This document shows, piece by piece, positions 1-8,828 of a stretch of DNA of 64,000 nt. The position numbers and the translations under genes are program-made. This DNA is from CAVVST01 sp963750995 (lineage in GTDB: Bacteria; Acidobacteriota; Vicinamibacteria; Vicinamibacterales; UBA2999), in the NCBI GenBank assembly GCA_963750995.1, contig CAVVST010000005.1:1302001-1366000 (forward strand), read 5' to 3'. Below the pieces are notes generated by a model that saw only the letters and a program-made list of their open reading frames with translations, was not told the DNA's origin and ran no database searches. Position 1 is the first letter of the stretch. Each line of letters begins with the position of its first letter.

Positions 1-1
1 G

Positions 2-853
2 TTCGAGAAAGGTACGACCCTCGGCCTCATCGTCCCGGAAATCGGGACGGACGCCGCGGTCGGTCGAACTCTCTACAAGAAAACGCGCCGTGAACTGGTG
101 GAGCGGCTGCAGCCTGCCGGCTCCCTCGATCGATTCTCAATCCGGCTTCACATCCATTCCGGTGCATCGCAGGTGAGCAACGGCGAACCGATGGCGGCGG
201 AACTGGGCGCGCCGGCGGCCGGAACGCCGGTGCGCGCCGCCCTGAAGCGCGTGCTCGACATCGCTGGCAGCGCCGCCCTGATGCTGATGCTGCTGCCGGT
301 TTACCTCGTCGTCGCGGCGCTCGTGAAGCTGACCTCCGACGGCCCGGTGTTCTTCCGGCAGGACCGTATCGGCCGCATGGGACAGCCGTTCGGGATGCTG
401 AAGTTCAGGTCGATGAAGGTGAATTCGGATTCCGCGATCCATCAGAAGTATGTGTCGAACTTCATCAGCTCGAGCGACCGGCTGGACAAGAGCGGGGTGT
501 TCAAGATCGTCAACGACCCGCGCGTGACGCCGATCGGCCACATCCTGCGCCAGACCAGCCTGGACGAGTTGCCGCAGTTCTGGAACGTCCTGCGCGGCGA
601 GATGTCGCTCGTCGGGCCTCGGCCGCCGCTGGCCTACGAAGTCCAGCAGTACAAGCCATGGCATTACCGGCGGGTGCTCGAGGCCAAGCCCGGCATCACC
701 GGGCTGTGGCAGGTGACTGGCCGGAGCCGGACGACCTTCGACGACATGGTGCGCCTGGACCTGCGTTACGCCCGGACGTGCTCGGTCTGGACCGATCTCA
801 AAATTCTTCTCGCGACACCGCGTGCGGTGATTTCGGGAAAAGGCGCCTGCTGA
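2..853 (+). CDS. Polyprenyl-phosphate sugar-1-P transferase (WcaJ/ExoY type), 5' partial
   Basis: Initiating enzyme of exopolysaccharide assembly: it moves a sugar-1-phosphate from a nucleotide sugar to the undecaprenyl-phosphate carrier in the inner membrane. Seen: a hydrophobic helix (SAALMLMLLPVYLVVAALV), then the bacterial sugar transferase signature: FFRQDRIG, KFRSM, DELPQFWNVLRGEMSLVGPRPP, PGITGLWQVTGRS. The frame is open to the left edge; a GTG at 98 could start it, but the upstream codons (read as FEKGTTLGLIVPEIGTDAAV) look like the end of an N-terminal domain that some acidobacterial and myxobacterial homologues carry before the transferase part. I therefore treat the gene as truncated by the window. 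It heads a plus-strand run of EPS genes. Confidence 0.88.
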   Translation, partial: FEKGTTLGLIVPEIGTDAAVGRTLYKKTRRELVERLQPAGSLDRFSIRLHIHSGASQVSNGEPMAAELGAPAAGTPVRAALKRVLDIAGSAALMLMLLPVYLVVAALVKLTSDGPVFFRQDRIGRMGQPFGMLKFRSMKVNSDSAIHQKYVSNFISSSDRLDKSGVFKIVNDPRVTPIGHILRQTSLDELPQFWNVLRGEMSLVGPRPPLAYEVQQYKPWHYRRVLEAKPGITGLWQVTGRSRTTFDDMVRLDLRYARTCSVWTDLKILLATPRAVISGKGAC

Positions 854-922
854 CATTCTGCGCATGACGCGGTTGAGCAGGACAGGCGCCAACTCTCTCC
901 CCCGTTCTCGGAGCAACCCCCA

Positions 923-1444
923 GTGACACCAAGCGAACAACTGCTGAACGACTACATCTGTATCACTCCCGACGTGAAGTTGGGAAAAGACGTCAGACTC
1001 GCGCGGTTTATCAACCTATACGGCTGCGAGATCGGCGACGAAACCAAGATTGGCGCCTTCGTCGAAATCCAGAAGAACGCGTCGGTCGGACGGCGCTGCA
1101 AGATTTCGAGCCATACCTTCATCTGCGAGGGCGTCACGCTCGAAGACCACGTGTTCATCGGGCACGGCGTGACCTTCATCAACGACTCGTATCCCCGCGC
1201 GACGACGGAGTCCGGCGCGCTGCAGACTGCGGCTGACTGGGCGGTGGAACGCACGTTCGTCAAGAAGGGCGCATCGATCGGCTCCGGCGCCACCATCCTG
1301 TCCAACGTGACCATCGGCGAGCGCGCGATTGTCGGCGCCGGCAGCGTGGTCACCCGTGACGTGCCGCCCGACACCATCGTGAGCGGCAATCCCGCGCGCG
1401 TCAGGCGCGCGCTAGGCAGCGGCACAAGGAGTTTCACACCATGA
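923..1444 (+). CDS. Left-handed beta-helix acyltransferase (WbpD-like N-acetyltransferase)
   Basis: Likely N-acetylates an amino group on a UDP-amino sugar (WbpD/WlbB family, UDP-2-acetamido-3-amino-glucuronate N-acetyltransferase) in the cytoplasm. The 173-aa protein is mostly hexapeptide repeats (IGDETKIGAFVEI, ASIGSGATILSNVTIGERAIVGAGSVV) and ends with the family signature VSGNPARV. Start is GTG 923 with GGAG about 10 bases upstream. Its stop overlaps the next start by 4 bases (ATGA), so it is translationally coupled to an oxidoreductase, the usual WbpB-WbpD pairing. Acceptor sugar is inferred from context, not read from residues. Confidence 0.85.
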   Translation: MTPSEQLLNDYICITPDVKLGKDVRLARFINLYGCEIGDETKIGAFVEIQKNASVGRRCKISSHTFICEGVTLEDHVFIGHGVTFINDSYPRATTESGALQTAADWAVERTFVKKGASIGSGATILSNVTIGERAIVGAGSVVTRDVPPDTIVSGNPARVRRALGSGTRSFTP

Positions 1445-2526
1445 CACCCAAGTCAGCGGTCCAACCGACAGTCACCGATCGACCGCTCACCACCGACGTG
1501 GCGGGGCGCCCGAGCCCGGCCCAGGGGGTTCGAGTTGGCGTCATCGGCTACGGCTACTGGGGACCGAACATCGCCCGCAACCTGAACGCGGTCGACAACT
1601 GCCAGCTGGTGGCGGTGTGCGACAAGAACCCGGCGTCATTGAAGCGAGCGCAGCGGGCCCTGCCCGGCGTCCAGCTCACCACCGACATGTCGCAGGTGTT
1701 GCGCTCGCCGGACATCGATGCCGTCGCGGTGGTGACACCAGTCTGGACGCACTTCGAGCTCGCCAAGGCGGCTCTGGAGCACGGCAAGCACGTCTTCGTC
1801 GAAAAGCCCTTCACCTCGAACTCGCAGCAGGCGGAACAGCTCATCGAGCTGGCAGAGCGGAAGAACCTCCGCATCATGGTGGATCACACCTTCCTGTTCG
1901 GCGGGGCGGTGCGGAAGATCCGCGAGCTCGTCGACAAGGGCGCGCTCGGGCAGCTGTACTACTTCGACTCAACCCGGGTGAACCTTGGGCTGTTCCAACA
2001 CGATGTGAGTGTCGTGTGGGACCTGGCGCCACACGACCTGTCAATCATGGACCACATCATCGGCGCTCAGCCCGAAGCCGTGGTCGCGACCGGCAGCAAG
2101 CACCTGAACGGGCTGGTCGACATGGCATTCATCACCGTGTATTTTCCGGGAAACCTGATCGCCCACATCAATGTCAACTGGCTTTCGCCAGTCAAGGTCC
2201 GCACGACGCTGATCGGCGGCAAGGACAAGATGCTGGTATGGAACGACCTCGAACCGGACGAAAAGATTCGGATTTATGACAAGGGCGTCGACGTCACCAG
2301 CGGCGAGGGCGTGCACGAGATACTCGTCAGCTATCGCACCGGCGACGTCTGGGCGCCCAAGGTGGATCAAACCGAGGCGCTGAAGCTGGAACTCGGCTAC
2401 TTCATCGACTGCATCATGAAGAACCAGACGCCGACCAACGACGGGGCTGCAGGCCTGCGGGTCGTGAAACTGCTGGAAGCAGCAGAACAGTCGCTCAACG
2501 ATCGCGGAAAGGCCGTCCTTCTGTAA
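1441..2526 (+). CDS. Gfo/Idh/MocA family oxidoreductase (WbpB-like)
   Basis: NAD-dependent sugar dehydrogenase. The Rossmann motif GVIGYGYWGPNIARN lies near residue 32; the conserved EKP of the active site is in HVFVEKPFTSNS, followed by the C-terminal substrate half with WDLAPHDLSIMDHI. Length 361 aa is usual for the family. Together with the coupled acyltransferase and the DegT aminotransferase at 8.8 kb it fits a WbpB-type oxidation of a UDP-HexNAc uronate before 3-amination. The first 30 residues before the Rossmann strand are probably a disordered extension or an over-long start, but the ATG at 1441 overlaps the upstream stop and is the natural choice. Confidence 0.87.
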   Translation: MTPKSAVQPTVTDRPLTTDVAGRPSPAQGVRVGVIGYGYWGPNIARNLNAVDNCQLVAVCDKNPASLKRAQRALPGVQLTTDMSQVLRSPDIDAVAVVTPVWTHFELAKAALEHGKHVFVEKPFTSNSQQAEQLIELAERKNLRIMVDHTFLFGGAVRKIRELVDKGALGQLYYFDSTRVNLGLFQHDVSVVWDLAPHDLSIMDHIIGAQPEAVVATGSKHLNGLVDMAFITVYFPGNLIAHINVNWLSPVKVRTTLIGGKDKMLVWNDLEPDEKIRIYDKGVDVTSGEGVHEILVSYRTGDVWAPKVDQTEALKLELGYFIDCIMKNQTPTNDGAAGLRVVKLLEAAEQSLNDRGKAVLL

Positions 2527-2560
2527 GCACGACGCCGCGTCGTCAGCCATTCGTTCACGG

Positions 2561-2582
2561 CGGCGCTCATTTCTGAGCGCCG
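2561..2582. terminator. Perfect inverted repeat after the oxidoreductase
   Basis: Nine-base arms CGGCGCTCA and TGAGCGCCG around a TTTC loop, 35 bases after the stop at 2526 and 31 before the start at 2614. No U-tract follows, so it may be an RNA-stabilising hairpin or a weak attenuator rather than a full terminator. Confidence 0.4.
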
Positions 2583-2613
2583 CACCCTCCATTCATTGGG
2601 TGATTTCAGCAAG

Positions 2614-4191
2614 ATGACAGTCCTGTCCTCAGGATTTCTGCGCTCCTGCGCAGCCGTTCCCGAACGGCCGGCGCTGGAAGTCGGCGGTGAGACGTTGAGT
2701 TACGCGACGCTGCACACCAAAGCGACCGCGCTTGCGGCGACCCTGCAGCGGAAGACGCCGGCGAGTGGATCGCGGATGGCGGCGCTGTTCGCCCATCGAT
2801 CGTCGGTCGCGTTTGCGGGTATCCTCGGCACGCTGCTGGCGGGGCGAGGGTACGTGCCGCTGAACCCCACGTTCCCACCCGCGCGCTCCCGGTCAATGCT
2901 CCACAGCGCCGACTGCCGGGCGCTGATCGTCGACTCCAAGGCCGAGTCTCAGCTCGATGTCGTCCTTGACGGCATCTACACCAGGCACCTGATCATCCTG
3001 CCGGATCGGCAGGAGGTCACGTCGCTCGCGCGACGCTGGCCGCTGCACACCGTCATCGGCGCGCGGGAACTCGAGTCGCCTGACTCGTGGGTGTCTGACG
3101 AGCCGTCGCCCGACGACATCGCCTACCTGCTGTTCGCATCGGGCAGCACGGGGATCCCCAGGGGCGTGGGCGTCACCCATCGGAACATCGGGCATTTCGT
3201 CAATGCCATCGCCGAGAGGTACGGCATCTCTGAGACCGATCGTTTCTCACAGATGTTCGACCACACGGTCGACCTGTCCGTGTTCGACATGTTCGTCGCC
3301 TGGGAGAAGGGGGCATGCGTCTGCTGTCCACCGGCACCAGTGCTGCTGAATCCTGACAAGTTCATCCGCGACGCGAAGCTGAGTGTCTGGCTGTCAGTGC
3401 CCAGCATTGGCATGCTCTTGAAGCGTCTCGGCGCACTGCGGCGAGGCCGTTACCCGTCGCTGCGATGGAGTCTGTTCTGCGGCGAGCCGCTGCCGACGGA
3501 ACTGGCCACTGCCTGGGCCCAGGCCGCCCCGCACGCCGTGCTCGAGAACCTGTACGGACCCACAGAGCTCACCGTAGCGTGCTCACTGTACCGGTGGGAT
3601 CCAGTCGCGTCTCCCTCCGAGTGCCGGCTTGGCATCGTGCCGATCGGACGACCGTCACCCGGAATGGAGGCGTTGATCGTCGACGAGACCCTGCGTGAGG
3701 TGCCTCCCGGCACCGCGGGCGAGTTGCTCATGACCGGCCCACAGCGGACGCCTGGCTACTGGCACGATGCGGAGGCGACCCGGCGAGCGCACGTCAGACC
3801 GATCAACCGGGACAGGTTGTTCTATCGCACGGGGGACAGAGTGGTTCGCCCGATCAGCGACGGCCCACTCACCTATCTTGGTCGGCTCGATCATCAGATC
3901 AAAGTGTCGGGCCATCGAGTGGAACTCGGTGAGGTCGAAGCCACGCTGCGCGACGAGCCAGGCGTTGACGCGGCGGTCGCGGTCGGCTGGCCTACCACCG
4001 CGACTGGCGCGGCAGGCATCGTCGCTTTTCTCAAGGGGACCGACATAGATGCCACCGCGATCCGCTCGAGTTTGAAATCGAAGCTGCAGGCGTTTGCCAT
4101 CCCGCACACGATTCGAGTCGTGTCAGATCTGCCCTACAACGCGAACGGCAGTGTCGATCGGCACGCGCTGATGAGCCGTCTCGAGGCATGA
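2614..4191 (+). CDS. AMP-binding adenylation-domain protein (NRPS A-domain-like), A10 lysine absent
   Basis: Stand-alone adenylation domain of about 525 aa. Core motifs are visible in order: A3 ASGSTGIPRGVGVTH, A5 LYGPTELTV, A7 YRTGDRV, A8 LGRLDHQIKVSGHRVELGEVE. The terminal A10 motif reads NANGSVDRHAL where the family has NGKxDR, so the catalytic adenylating lysine is serine. No carrier-protein domain or gene is seen nearby. Start: ATG 2614 preferred over TTG 2596. In an EPS cluster such a protein could activate an amino or fatty acid for decorating the glycan; this is inference. Loss of the lysine would weaken or abolish the adenylation half-reaction. Confidence 0.82.
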   Translation: MTVLSSGFLRSCAAVPERPALEVGGETLSYATLHTKATALAATLQRKTPASGSRMAALFAHRSSVAFAGILGTLLAGRGYVPLNPTFPPARSRSMLHSADCRALIVDSKAESQLDVVLDGIYTRHLIILPDRQEVTSLARRWPLHTVIGARELESPDSWVSDEPSPDDIAYLLFASGSTGIPRGVGVTHRNIGHFVNAIAERYGISETDRFSQMFDHTVDLSVFDMFVAWEKGACVCCPPAPVLLNPDKFIRDAKLSVWLSVPSIGMLLKRLGALRRGRYPSLRWSLFCGEPLPTELATAWAQAAPHAVLENLYGPTELTVACSLYRWDPVASPSECRLGIVPIGRPSPGMEALIVDETLREVPPGTAGELLMTGPQRTPGYWHDAEATRRAHVRPINRDRLFYRTGDRVVRPISDGPLTYLGRLDHQIKVSGHRVELGEVEATLRDEPGVDAAVAVGWPTTATGAAGIVAFLKGTDIDATAIRSSLKSKLQAFAIPHTIRVVSDLPYNANGSVDRHALMSRLEA

Positions 4192-4224
4192 CGAACGACG
4201 TGGGATCGACCGGAGCCGAGCTGC

Positions 4225-5847
4225 GTGATCGGCGTCGCCGCAAGCCCGACTGATCTCCAGATCGCCGGGGAGTTCTTTGAACTGTTCAAGACCCCATGGG
4301 AGCCAGCCGTCCCGAAGAAGAGATACCCGGTGGTATTGAGCACCGACGGGGGCCTCGAAAACGTTGATTCCGACCTTGTCCTGCTCTACGGGTCGGGCAG
4401 AACGGCGATCGATCGAGCCGCCGGCGTCCCCCTCCGTGAGGTGAGCGGCCCCGTCGATCTCGAATGGGCAGGGTCGACCTTCCCGGTCTACGGCCGGCTT
4501 GCAACCTTCGAAGGGAGCCTCCCTCTCACGGTCAGGACCGGCGCACAGGCAGTGGACTACCGGCACGAGGTCGGTACCCGCACCGTCTGGCGAATCGGCT
4601 ACGACCTCTTTCACGAAGTCCGGCACCTCTTGACTGATGGACAGCCTGCGCAGCATGCATCGTCGCCGACACTCGAGCTGCACATCGCGCTGCTTCGACA
4701 GGTGCTTCTCGAGTCAGGCGTTCCGTTCGTGGAGATTCCACCGCGGCCGGAAGGCCACGACTTCATCTGCTGCCTGACTCACGACGTGGACTTCTTCGGA
4801 ATCAGGCGCCACAAATTCGACCGGACGCTCGCGGGTTTCGTCAGTCGTGCGTCAGTGAAGACATTGGCTGATCTCGTCCGCGGCCGGCGGCCGCTGACAC
4901 ACGCCGTCCGCAACTGGATGGCGCTGCTCTCACTGCCGTTCGTGTTCCTGAGGCTGGCACCCGACTTCTGGCGTCCGTTCGACGATTACGCGCGCGTCGA
5001 AGATGGTTCGCGATCGACGTTCTTCCTTGTGCCCTTCAAGGGCCGTCCTGGAGTTGCGCCGGACGGCACCATCGAGGCAACACGGGCGGTTTCCTACGAC
5101 GTGCACGAAATCCAGGATGAGATGGGCAAGGCGGCGGCCAGGGGCAGCGAGCTCGCTGTGCACGGGCTCGACTCGTGGCGCGATGCAGAGTCCGGACGCT
5201 CAGAGATGATGCAGCTGACTTCGATCACCGGCAGGAAGACCGCCGGCGTCCGGATGCACTGGCTCTACATGGCGACGGATTCCCCCCGGCGGCTGGAAGC
5301 GGCGGGCTTCGACTACGACTCGACCTGGGGATACAACAACGCCGTCGGTTACCGCGCGGGAACGTCGCAAGTCTTCCGTCTGCCTGACAGCGCAGCACTC
5401 ATGGAACTGCCTCTCTCCATCATGGACTCGGCGCTCTTCTACAGCAGCCGGATGAACCGGTCCCGCGAAGACGCCCGGCAGGACTGCGGTCACGTGGTGA
5501 CCAATGCGAGGCGTTTCGGCGGCACCGTGGTCATCAATTGGCACGATCGCAGCCTGGCCCCGGAACGTCTCTGGGGGGACTTCTACCAGGAACTGGTTGC
5601 CGAGGTCGGCAAGGGCGACCGCGCCTGGTTTACGACCGCCGGTGACGCCGTGGACTGGTTTCGCTGGCGACGTTCGATTCGGTTCACCGCGGAACCCGCG
5701 GGCGCTGTGACGGTGGCGGCACCGTCGCCGGGCAAACAGATGCCTGCCGGCTGCATGCGGATCCACCGCCCGAACGGGAGCACCTCCGCACCGGTTGTCC
5801 AGGAACTGCCCTTTGACGGCCGTGAGCCGGTGACGGTGAACCTGTGA
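4225..5847 (+). CDS. Polysaccharide deacetylase-like protein (NodB-type fold, THD motif)
   Basis: 540-aa protein with a roughly 170-residue N-terminal part of unclear role, then a polysaccharide deacetylase region. The metal-binding motif THDVDFFG is at residues 185-192, an HG motif lies in ELAVHGLDSW, and INWHDRSL sits near the C-terminal end of the domain, as in deacetylases of exosortase-type EPS loci. GTG start at 4225; no better in-frame start was found after the upstream stop at 4191. No signal peptide, so action on a lipid-linked or cytoplasmic intermediate is possible. Followed after 6 bases by a glycosyltransferase, consistent with one operon. Confidence 0.78.
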   Translation: MIGVAASPTDLQIAGEFFELFKTPWEPAVPKKRYPVVLSTDGGLENVDSDLVLLYGSGRTAIDRAAGVPLREVSGPVDLEWAGSTFPVYGRLATFEGSLPLTVRTGAQAVDYRHEVGTRTVWRIGYDLFHEVRHLLTDGQPAQHASSPTLELHIALLRQVLLESGVPFVEIPPRPEGHDFICCLTHDVDFFGIRRHKFDRTLAGFVSRASVKTLADLVRGRRPLTHAVRNWMALLSLPFVFLRLAPDFWRPFDDYARVEDGSRSTFFLVPFKGRPGVAPDGTIEATRAVSYDVHEIQDEMGKAAARGSELAVHGLDSWRDAESGRSEMMQLTSITGRKTAGVRMHWLYMATDSPRRLEAAGFDYDSTWGYNNAVGYRAGTSQVFRLPDSAALMELPLSIMDSALFYSSRMNRSREDARQDCGHVVTNARRFGGTVVINWHDRSLAPERLWGDFYQELVAEVGKGDRAWFTTAGDAVDWFRWRRSIRFTAEPAGAVTVAAPSPGKQMPAGCMRIHRPNGSTSAPVVQELPFDGREPVTVNL

Positions 5848-5853
5848 GTACCG

Positions 5854-7119
5854 GTGATCACGGACAACGTAACCGCGAGGCAGGACACCACGCCGGCATG
5901 CTCACCGACGCGGCCAAAGAAGACCGCCGGCGGCACGGGCACCACCCGGTTCGTCTGCATGATTGCCTACACCAACTACGCCACCGACGCGCGAGTGCGC
6001 CGGGAAGCGGAAACCCTGGCCTCGTATGGGTTCCGGGTGCGTTGCCTTGCACTGAACACCGGAGCGTCGCCAGCGGAAACCGTCCTCAACGGGGTTGAGG
6101 TCCGTGAGTTGGGTGTTCGCAAGTACCGGGGCAAGAGCGCGCTTGCTTACGTGTGGTCCTACGGCTCCTTCACCCTGGCCGCCGCGGTCGCCTGTCTAGG
6201 TCTGCTGGCCCGACGCGAGCTCGACGTGCTTCACGTCCACAACATCCCTGATTTCCTGGTGCTGGCGGGCGTGCTCCCCCGCCTGGCCGGCACGAAGGTC
6301 ATTCTCGATGTTCACGATTCTGTCCCGGAAACATTTGTCACCAAGTTTTCCGGCGGAACGGCGGTGTGGAAGGCGCTCTGTCTTGAAGAAAGAATCAGTG
6401 CGCTGGTCGCCCACAAGGTGATCTGTGTGAATCATCCACAGCGCGACACGCTGGTCGCGCGCGGCCTTCCAGCCTCCAAAACGTATGTCGCCCTGAATAT
6501 CGCCGACCCCGCGATCTTCAACCAGACGTTCGCCCCCACTCGAGCACGACCGGCCGCCGGTGTCTTCAATCTTGTTTACCACGGCACCATGGCCGAGCGA
6601 CTGGGCGTCGACCTGATCATCCGGGCCGCGGCGCAGCTGCGTGAACGTGTGCCGGGGTTACGCCTCCACCTGTGGGGCAACGGCGACGATCTGGCCGGCT
6701 TTCAGCAGCTGGCCACGGATCTGCGCGCGGAGGACACGGTCGTGTTCAATCCGAAGGGATATCCGCTTCACGAGCTTCCCGCGCGGCTGAGCTCGATGGA
6801 TCTGGGTGTCGTCGGCAACCGGCGAAGCGCGGCCTGTGACCTGATGCTGCCCGTCAAGCTCATTGAGTACGTGTCGCTGGGAATACCGGCGGTGGTGCCC
6901 CGCCTGAAGACCATCGCCCACTATTTCTCCGACGACATGGTGGGCTTCTATGAGCCGGAGAATGTGCAATCACTCGCCGACGCCATCGACCGGCTGTCGC
7001 GCGACCCGGCAACCTGTCGGAGGCAGGCCGGGCGGGCGAGCCGGTTCCTCGGGGAATACGGGTGGGAGCGGCACGGCGCCGAATTCGTCAACTTCTATCA
7101 GCAACTTGTGGAGAACTGA
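5854..7119 (+). CDS. Glycosyltransferase, GT4/GT1 family (GT-B fold)
   Basis: 421 aa. N-terminal Rossmann half with LHVHNIPDFLVLAGVLPRL and VILDVHDSVPE; C-terminal half with YHGTMAERLGVDLIIRAAAQL, LHLWGNGDD and the nucleotide-sugar region LPVKLIEYVSLGIPAVVPRL. The GTG at 5854 gives a basic, low-complexity leader of about 30 residues before FVCMIAYTNYATDARVRREA, where homologues begin, so the true start may lie further in. Expected to add a sugar to the lipid-linked repeat unit on the cytoplasmic membrane face. Confidence 0.85.
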   Translation: MITDNVTARQDTTPACSPTRPKKTAGGTGTTRFVCMIAYTNYATDARVRREAETLASYGFRVRCLALNTGASPAETVLNGVEVRELGVRKYRGKSALAYVWSYGSFTLAAAVACLGLLARRELDVLHVHNIPDFLVLAGVLPRLAGTKVILDVHDSVPETFVTKFSGGTAVWKALCLEERISALVAHKVICVNHPQRDTLVARGLPASKTYVALNIADPAIFNQTFAPTRARPAAGVFNLVYHGTMAERLGVDLIIRAAAQLRERVPGLRLHLWGNGDDLAGFQQLATDLRAEDTVVFNPKGYPLHELPARLSSMDLGVVGNRRSAACDLMLPVKLIEYVSLGIPAVVPRLKTIAHYFSDDMVGFYEPENVQSLADAIDRLSRDPATCRRQAGRASRFLGEYGWERHGAEFVNFYQQLVEN

Positions 7120-7121
7120 GC

Positions 7122-8189
7122 ATGCGCAACCTGGGATTCGCTCTCGTGGGATGCGGCACGATCGCGCGCAAGCACGCGCACGCGCTGCACCATTACCTGG
7201 AAGGGGCTGAGATTGGCGCCTTCGTCGATCTCGACATCGCCCGCGCGCGCGAATTTTCTGCCCAGTACGGCGCCCCCGCGTTCTCCAGCGCGTCAGAGAT
7301 GATGCGCGCGGTGGGAAATCGCATCGACGTCTTCTCCGTCCTCACCCCCAGTGGGGCGCACTGTCCAAACGTGCTCGAACTGGTGGAGTACGGCCGACCC
7401 ATCGTCGTCGAGAAACCGATGGCCCTCCGGCTGGAGGACGCGGACCGCATGATCGATGCGTGTGATGCCCACGGCGTGAAGCTGTTCGTGGTCCACCAGA
7501 ATCGCTACAACCTGCCCATCATCAAGGCGCGTGAGGCGCTGGCGCAGGGGCGGTTCGGTCGGCTGGTGCTGGGGACGGTCCGGCTGCGCTGGACGCGGGA
7601 CCAGGCCTACTACGACTCGGAAGGCTGGCGCGGCACCTGGGAGCATGACGGCGGCGTGTTCATGAATCAGGCGGCGCATCACATCGACATGTTGACCTGG
7701 TTCATGGGACACGTCGAGTCGGTGCGCAGCATGGCGGCGACACGGCTGGTCAAAATCGAGTGTGAGGACACGGGCATCGCGATCATTCGCTTCAACTCCG
7801 GCGCGCTCGGCGTGCTGGAAGCGACGACCGCGACCCGGCCCAAGGACCTCGAGGGCTCGATCAGCATCCTCGGTGAAAAGGGCAGCGTCGTGATCGGCGG
7901 ATTCTTCATGAACGAGCTCGTCACCTGGAATTTCGAGGACAAGCGGCCCGAAGACGACGCCATCTTCCAGCAGTACGGAAAGAACCCCAAGGCGGCCGCC
8001 TACAACCACGGGGAATACCTGCGCGACGTGGTCGCTGCCCTCCAGACCAAGAAAGCGGCACTGGTGGACGGCCTCGAGGGCCGCAAGTCGCTCGAGCTGA
8101 TCACCGCGCTCTACGAGTCGATTGAGACGAACACGGATGTGCCGCTGCGCTTCCGCCCGCGGAAGTGCCGGCTTGGGATGGCCTCATGA
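7122..8189 (+). CDS. Gfo/Idh/MocA family oxidoreductase, second copy
   Basis: 355 aa beginning MRNLGFALVGCGTIARKHAHA (ATG 7122, directly after the previous stop). EKP motif in RPIVVEKPMALRLEDADRMI; substrate half includes WEHDGGVFMNQAAHHIDMLTW. Likely oxidises a UDP-HexNAc uronate at C3 (WbpB/WlbA-like). The stop overlaps the next start by 4 bases, and an acyltransferase plus a DegT aminotransferase follow, giving a compact oxidoreductase-acetyltransferase-aminotransferase cassette. It differs clearly from the oxidoreductase at 1.4 kb, so the two probably serve different sugars. Confidence 0.88.
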   Translation: MRNLGFALVGCGTIARKHAHALHHYLEGAEIGAFVDLDIARAREFSAQYGAPAFSSASEMMRAVGNRIDVFSVLTPSGAHCPNVLELVEYGRPIVVEKPMALRLEDADRMIDACDAHGVKLFVVHQNRYNLPIIKAREALAQGRFGRLVLGTVRLRWTRDQAYYDSEGWRGTWEHDGGVFMNQAAHHIDMLTWFMGHVESVRSMAATRLVKIECEDTGIAIIRFNSGALGVLEATTATRPKDLEGSISILGEKGSVVIGGFFMNELVTWNFEDKRPEDDAIFQQYGKNPKAAAYNHGEYLRDVVAALQTKKAALVDGLEGRKSLELITALYESIETNTDVPLRFRPRKCRLGMAS

Positions 8190-8803
8190 CATCGAAGATC
8201 TACCAGAACGTCATCCTCGGCGAAGGTTCAATGGTCGAGGACTTCTGCATCATCGGAACCCCGCCTCGTGGTGCCCGCGAGGGGCAGCTCGCCACCACCT
8301 TCGGCGACGGCGCGGTGGTTCGGTCCCACACCGTGATTTATGCCGGCAATACCATCGGACGAAATTTCCAGACCGGCAACAAGGTCAACATCCGGGAGTC
8401 GAACCGCATCGGCGACAACGTCAGTATCGGGACGCTGTCGGTGATCGAGCACCACGTCGAGATCGCCGACAACGTGCGCATCCATACGCAGGTGTTCGTG
8501 CCCGAATTCTCCGTGCTCGAAGAAGGCTGCTGGATCGGCCCCAACGTGGTGCTGACCAACGCCAAATACCCCCTGTCGCCAGGGGTCAAGGATTCGCTGG
8601 TGGGCCCGGTGATCCGCAAGGGTGCCAAGATCGGCGCCAACGCGACCCTGCTGCCTGGCGTGGTCATCGGCGAGAACGCGCTCGTCGGCGCCGGCGCCGT
8701 CGTCGTCCGTGATGTCCCTCCCGGCGCTGTCGTCGCCGGGAACCCGGCACGGGTCATTCGACACGTGTCAGAGCTTCCCTACGCGGCACTCCCTATTTCC
8801 TAA
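8186..8803 (+). CDS. Left-handed beta-helix N-acetyltransferase (WbpD/WlbB-like), second copy
   Basis: 205 aa from ATG 8186 (4-base overlap with the oxidoreductase stop). Hexapeptide repeats run through most of the length (NTIGRNFQTGNKVNIRESNR, IGDNVSIGTLSVIEHHVEIA, KIGANATLLPGVVIGENALV) and the end carries VVAGNPARVIRHV. Expected product: a UDP-di-N-acetylated amino sugar made after the transaminase at 8.8 kb acts. An earlier in-frame start at 8165 would overlap the upstream gene and is less likely. Confidence 0.86.
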   Translation: MTSKIYQNVILGEGSMVEDFCIIGTPPRGAREGQLATTFGDGAVVRSHTVIYAGNTIGRNFQTGNKVNIRESNRIGDNVSIGTLSVIEHHVEIADNVRIHTQVFVPEFSVLEEGCWIGPNVVLTNAKYPLSPGVKDSLVGPVIRKGAKIGANATLLPGVVIGENALVGAGAVVVRDVPPGAVVAGNPARVIRHVSELPYAALPIS

Positions 8804-8828
8804 ATTCACCGTTCGAAAGGAACATACG

